A stretch of DNA of 64,000 nucleotides. Origin: an uncultured Prevotellaceae bacterium. Lineage in GTDB: Bacteria > Bacteroidota > Bacteroidia > Bacteroidales > Bacteroidaceae. Where the stretch lies: assembly GCA_946410305.1 (NCBI GenBank), contig CAMJZV010000018.1:1-64000 (forward strand). The letters are read 5' to 3'. Under the pieces are notes generated by a model. That model saw only the letters and a program-made list of their open reading frames with translations, did no database searches and was not told the DNA's origin. Within the stretch, counting starts at the first letter, position 1, and every line of letters begins with the position of its first letter. The position numbers and the translations under genes were made by a program. Positions 60,495 to 64,000 of this stretch are shown here, piece by piece.

Positions 60495-63400
60495 ATGAAT
60501 CCACAGTTCTTATCAGAGCTCAAGCAGTTCCTGCCCTCTGACCGTATTTATACCGACGAGTTGCGTACCCTCGGCTGGGGTACTGATGCTAGTTTCTATC
60601 GCCAGATTCCTAAGGTTGTCATCCGTAGCGATGGCGAGGAGGAGATTTCCAAGATTGTTAAGACGTGCCAAAAGCATAAGATGCCTTATACTTTCCGTGC
60701 TGCAGGAACATCACTGTCGGGACAGAGTTGTACAGACTCGGTGCTTATCGTGGCAGGTAAGCATTGGGAGAAATACGAGTTAGGCACAAATCAAGATACC
60801 ATTAAACTGCAACCAGGTATTGTGGGTGGTCGCGTCAACGAAATCCTTAAACCTTATGGTCGTGTGTTTCCACCAGATCCTGCTTCTATTGGTAGTGCAA
60901 TGGTAGGCGGTATCGTCATCAATAATGCATCGGGTATGAACTGTGGCGTCCATGCAAACAGTGACCGCATGCTCGTCTCTGCACGTATCATCCTGACGGA
61001 TGGTACCATCCTTGATACAGGTGACAAGGAGAGTCGTGAGCAGTTTGCCCGCTCGCATCCAGAGTTCCTGCGTAAGATAGAGGCTTTACGTGACAAGGTA
61101 CGTGCTAATGAGGCATTGGCCTCGCGCATACGTAATAAATATAGCATTAAGAATGTGACGGGTTTGAACCTCCGTCCGTTGGTAGCTTATGATGACCCGT
61201 TCGACATCATCGCACACTCGATGGTGGGTAGCGAGGGTACGTTAGCCTTCTTGTCGGAGGTGACGATGAAGACGCTCCATGACTATCCATATAAAGCATC
61301 TGCCATGGTGTACTTCCTTTCAATGAAAGAAAGTTGTGAGGCGGTGGTAGCCATGAAGAAGATGAAAGCTGGCGAAGAGGATGTGGAGTATAGTGCCGAG
61401 AACTTAGTAGTGAAGAGTGCTGAGATGCTTGACTACAAGTCGCTGAGTTCGGTAGATGATCCTGTCTATCTTCGATATAAGCAGGATGTAGATGCTGGCA
61501 AAATTGAAGGCGTGGAGTCTGGTGACTATCATCACCTAACGGCCATCTTGATTGAGACGAAGGGGATTACCCACGAACAGCTATTGGAGAAGATTGAGAA
61601 GATTAAGGCATGTTTAGAGCAGTTCCGACTCTATATTCCAGTAGAGTTTACTGAAGATCCTAAGGTCTACGGTAAGTATTGGGCTATCCGTTCGGGCATT
61701 TTCCCTTCTGTAGGTGGTACGCGTCCTGTTGGCACGTCCTGCCTCATCGAGGATGTAGCATTCCCCATCGAGTCATTGCCGGAAGCTACGGTCAAGTTGC
61801 AGAAGATGATTGCTGACCATGGATATGATGATGCGTGTATTTACGGTCATGCCTTTGAGGGTAACTATCACTTTATCTTAAATCAGAGCTTTGCTGATGA
61901 GCATGAGGTGGCGCGCTATGCCGAGATGATGCGTGATGTGGCGCGTTTGGTCGTTGAGGAGTATGATGGCTCATTGAAAGCCGAGCATGGTACAGGCCGT
62001 AACATGGCACCGTTCGTAAAATATGAGTGGCGCGATTATGCTTATGAGGCGATGAAAGAGTTGAAGGCTATCTTCGACCCCGACGGTCTGCTGAACCAAG
62101 GTGTCATTTTTAATGACGATCCAGACTGCTTCATCAAGTGTTTGAAACCGCTGCCTGTGCTTAACTTCGACTTCGACAGTGTACCAGATGGTGGACATTA
62201 CCTCATGGATTCGTCGTTGTCAACGGCTAAAGAGACTGTTGAACAGGTAAAGCGTGCCAACAAATGTATCGAGTGTGGATTCTGTGAGGTCAACTGCATG
62301 TCGTGTGGCCTGACGCTGTCTTCCCGTATGCGTATTGCTGTACAACGTGAAATCCGCTATCTTGCTGCGACGGGTTCCAATCCTGAACGTTTGGCCGCGT
62401 TGAAGAAACAATATAAGTACTATGGCGACCAGACTTGTGCAACAGATGGTCTGTGTTCTACCTCATGCCCTATGAAGATCAATACGGGTGAGTTGACACA
62501 CCTGATTCGCCAGATGGATATGAATAATTCGAAGATGGGTTATAAACTGGGTGAGTTTGCAGCCAACCACATGGCAGGTATTAAGACGGGGCTCCGTGTA
62601 GTTCTCGATGTTGCCCATGCTGCCCATGTCACCCTAGGTCCTACTATGATGACGAGCATTGCCCGTGGCATGAACAAGATGGGACTGCCCCTTTGGACCA
62701 CTGCCATGCCGAAGAAGAAACGCCAGCCGAAGCCCAGTGATCTGACACAGTTTATCATTGAGAAGAGTATCCCACATAAAGAAGAGGAACACTTACCATT
62801 GAGGGTCGTCTATTTCCCCAGTTGTATTAACCAGACTATGGGACAGTCGAAGCATGGTGGTAAGATTCATGCCTTGGTAGATGAGGTTATCCAACTGATG
62901 GCGAAGGCTGGCTATGAGGTTATTTTCCCAGAAGGTATGGAGCGTATGTGTTGCGGACAGATATGGGAATCAAAAGGTATGCTTGATATTGCCGACCGCA
63001 AGAGCGCTGAACTCGAAGCTGCCTTGTGGAAAGCCAGTGAAGAGGGCAAGTATCCTGTGCTCTGTGCCCAGAGTCCTTGTTTGCATCGTATGAAAAAGGT
63101 GATGCATAAGATGCATCTCTACGAACCTGCCGAATTCATCATGAAATTCCTGGTGCCTCGTCTCGACTTCCATCCTATCGACAAACACATCGCCCTGCAT
63201 ATCACCTGTTCTACTCGTCAGATGGGTGTGGCCGATGACCTGATTAATCTGGCCAAGATGTGTTCTAACAATGTGTTCCTACCTGAGGGGGTAGGGTGTT
63301 GCGGTTTTGCTGGCGATAGGGGCTTTACCTTCCCCGAACTCAACAAGTATGGTCTTCGTAAGCTCCGTCCGCAGATTGAGGCTAACCATATTGAGGTGGG

Positions 63401-63509
63401 CTATTCCAATAGCCGAACCTGTGAGATTGGTCTTGAGACAAATACGGGCATACCTTATATGAGCATCGTCTATCTGGTTAATGAGTGTACGACGCCAAAG
63501 GCTATTTAA
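60495..63509 (+). CDS. FAD-linked oxidase with Fe-S and CCG domains, D-lactate dehydrogenase-like
   Basis: 1004 aa, a three-part fusion. FAD_binding_4/FAD-oxidase domain (PYTFRAAGTSLSGQSCTDSV, GSAMVGGIVINNASGMNCGV, GSEGTLAFLSEVT, EHGTGRNMAPFV; residues about 20-540), a ferredoxin-type part (CIECGFCEVNCMSCGLT, CATDGLCSTSCPMKINTGEL; 585-665), and a C-terminal CCG domain (ERMCCGQIWESKG, GVGCCGFAGDRG). The architecture is that of quinone-linked Fe-S D-lactate dehydrogenases; a glycolate oxidase-type role is an alternative. Divergent from the L-lactate genes, so the locus handles both lactate isomers. Confidence 0.88.
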   Translation: MNPQFLSELKQFLPSDRIYTDELRTLGWGTDASFYRQIPKVVIRSDGEEEISKIVKTCQKHKMPYTFRAAGTSLSGQSCTDSVLIVAGKHWEKYELGTNQDTIKLQPGIVGGRVNEILKPYGRVFPPDPASIGSAMVGGIVINNASGMNCGVHANSDRMLVSARIILTDGTILDTGDKESREQFARSHPEFLRKIEALRDKVRANEALASRIRNKYSIKNVTGLNLRPLVAYDDPFDIIAHSMVGSEGTLAFLSEVTMKTLHDYPYKASAMVYFLSMKESCEAVVAMKKMKAGEEDVEYSAENLVVKSAEMLDYKSLSSVDDPVYLRYKQDVDAGKIEGVESGDYHHLTAILIETKGITHEQLLEKIEKIKACLEQFRLYIPVEFTEDPKVYGKYWAIRSGIFPSVGGTRPVGTSCLIEDVAFPIESLPEATVKLQKMIADHGYDDACIYGHAFEGNYHFILNQSFADEHEVARYAEMMRDVARLVVEEYDGSLKAEHGTGRNMAPFVKYEWRDYAYEAMKELKAIFDPDGLLNQGVIFNDDPDCFIKCLKPLPVLNFDFDSVPDGGHYLMDSSLSTAKETVEQVKRANKCIECGFCEVNCMSCGLTLSSRMRIAVQREIRYLAATGSNPERLAALKKQYKYYGDQTCATDGLCSTSCPMKINTGELTHLIRQMDMNNSKMGYKLGEFAANHMAGIKTGLRVVLDVAHAAHVTLGPTMMTSIARGMNKMGLPLWTTAMPKKKRQPKPSDLTQFIIEKSIPHKEEEHLPLRVVYFPSCINQTMGQSKHGGKIHALVDEVIQLMAKAGYEVIFPEGMERMCCGQIWESKGMLDIADRKSAELEAALWKASEEGKYPVLCAQSPCLHRMKKVMHKMHLYEPAEFIMKFLVPRLDFHPIDKHIALHITCSTRQMGVADDLINLAKMCSNNVFLPEGVGCCGFAGDRGFTFPELNKYGLRKLRPQIEANHIEVGYSNSRTCEIGLETNTGIPYMSIVYLVNECTTPKAI

Positions 63510-63562
63510 CATGTTTTTGTTCTTTTTTCTCTAAAAGATTTGTCTGATGACGGAATAATGTT

Positions 63563-63570
63563 TATCTTTG
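63563..63570 (+). promoter_or_regulatory. -7 box for the Bax inhibitor-1 family gene
   Basis: TATCTTTG then CC, 33 bases before the ATG at 63604. Confidence 0.6.
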
Positions 63571-63603
63571 CCGCTTGAAATAACCAGTTAAAAAACAACG
63601 ACA

Positions 63604-64000
63604 ATGAATTATCAAGATTATGAATTGAAGGAGTATTCTTCTGCAAACGAACGTTTATGGGAGGCTAGTCAGGCGTTCCCTGTGCTCATGAGAAAGGTCT
63701 ATGTCTGGATGACACTGGCATTGGCTATTACAGGTTTTACGGCCTATGGTGTGGCTACCAGTCCTGGCCTTATGCAAGCCATCTATACCAATCAGGCACT
63801 TTTCTGGGGATTGATTATCGCAGAATTTGCATTGGTCATTGGAGTTAGTGCAGCTATCAATAGGTTGTCGCTGGCTGTTGCAACGCTGATGTTTGTTCTT
63901 TATTCGGTCATCAATGGAGCATTGCTGTCATACATTTTTATTCTATATACGGCATCATCCATTTCTACCGTGTTCTTCATCACTGCAGGAACATTTGCTG
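63604..64000 (+). CDS. Bax inhibitor-1/YccA family membrane protein (partial)
   Basis: 132 codons are inside the window, starting MNYQDYELKEYSSANERLWE. LMRKVYVWMTLALAITGFTA, then successive membrane helices (ALFWGLIIAEFALVIGVSAA, LSLAVATLMFVLYSVINGAL) and YTASSISTVFFITAGTF are typical of the YccA/YbhL branch of Bax inhibitor-1 proteins, thought to be calcium- or proton-leak channels. The 3' end is outside the window. Confidence 0.9.
   Translation, partial: MNYQDYELKEYSSANERLWEASQAFPVLMRKVYVWMTLALAITGFTAYGVATSPGLMQAIYTNQALFWGLIIAEFALVIGVSAAINRLSLAVATLMFVLYSVINGALLSYIFILYTASSISTVFFITAGTFA

Overview
The window looks like a chromosomal segment from a Bacteroidales bacterium, most likely a Prevotella-like Prevotellaceae member. 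Three things point there: Bacteroidetes-type promoters (TAnnTTTG, often with TTTG about 19-20 bases upstream) sit in front of most genes; several proteins are of kinds typical of the group (BT4734/VapE-type helicase, AAA_14/DUF4143 ATPase, Porin_O_P, exported OMPs); and housekeeping proteins are of Bacteroidales type. The species cannot be fixed from sequence alone.

Layout. 1-2.6 kb: tail of a transporter (probably GltS-like) and two exported envelope proteins. 2.6-15.5 kb: an accessory/defence region holding an AlbA/Schlafen-type regulator, a three-gene restriction-modification set (C5 methyltransferase, PD-(D/E)XK-like nuclease, Vsr), a decayed GIY-YIG gene, an AAA_14/DUF4143 ATPase, an Abi_2 (HEPN) abortive-infection protein, gene remnants, and a primase/SF3-helicase-like protein behind an origin-like repeat array. 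15.5-25.5 kb: housekeeping genes on the minus strand (dnaK, recA, a saccharopine dehydrogenase-family enzyme, mnmA, rsgA, frr), with families of short repeats at their junctions and inside mnmA and rsgA. 25.6-35.4 kb: four tandem sensor kinases in one apparent operon. 35.4-48.2 kb: GH28 hydrolase, mrp, Porin_O_P plus class A acid phosphatase, trmB, ilvE, an outer-membrane barrel, xseAB, a subtilase, a MATE exporter, a cytidylate-kinase-like protein and a phosphoesterase. 48.2-54.1 kb: a dTDP-3-amino-deoxyhexose operon (rfbB, purT, acyltransferase 3, FdtA-like, GNAT/FemAB-like, DegT aminotransferase). 54.1-56 kb: a TPR-SpoIIE phosphatase. 56-63.5 kb: a lactate-utilisation locus (lctP-lutA-lutB-lutC) divergent from a FAD/FeS D-lactate dehydrogenase-like gene. 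The window ends inside a Bax-inhibitor-1 family gene.

Strongest unexpected signals. (1) A minus-strand, roughly 600-nt, highly foldable RNA starts at its own promoter and ends in an intrinsic terminator about 20 nt before the methyltransferase ATG. Its terminator arm can instead pair 13 bp with an upstream segment, so the R-M operon appears to depend on read-through of a structured leader. (2) The Abi_2 gene has the same arrangement in miniature: promoter, about 50-nt folded RNA, U-run, ATG. This resembles RNA-protein toxin/antitoxin loci. (3) In the four-kinase operon, canonical H-box kinases alternate with kinases whose phospho-acceptor His is Tyr (Y, H, Y, H). (4) Palindromic GGGGCAAG-type repeats bracket a four-helix-bundle gene and are inserted in frame in mnmA; a different palindrome is inserted in frame in rsgA. 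(5) 21-bp tandem repeats flanked by inverted CCTACA arrays precede the helicase gene and look like a replication or control site.
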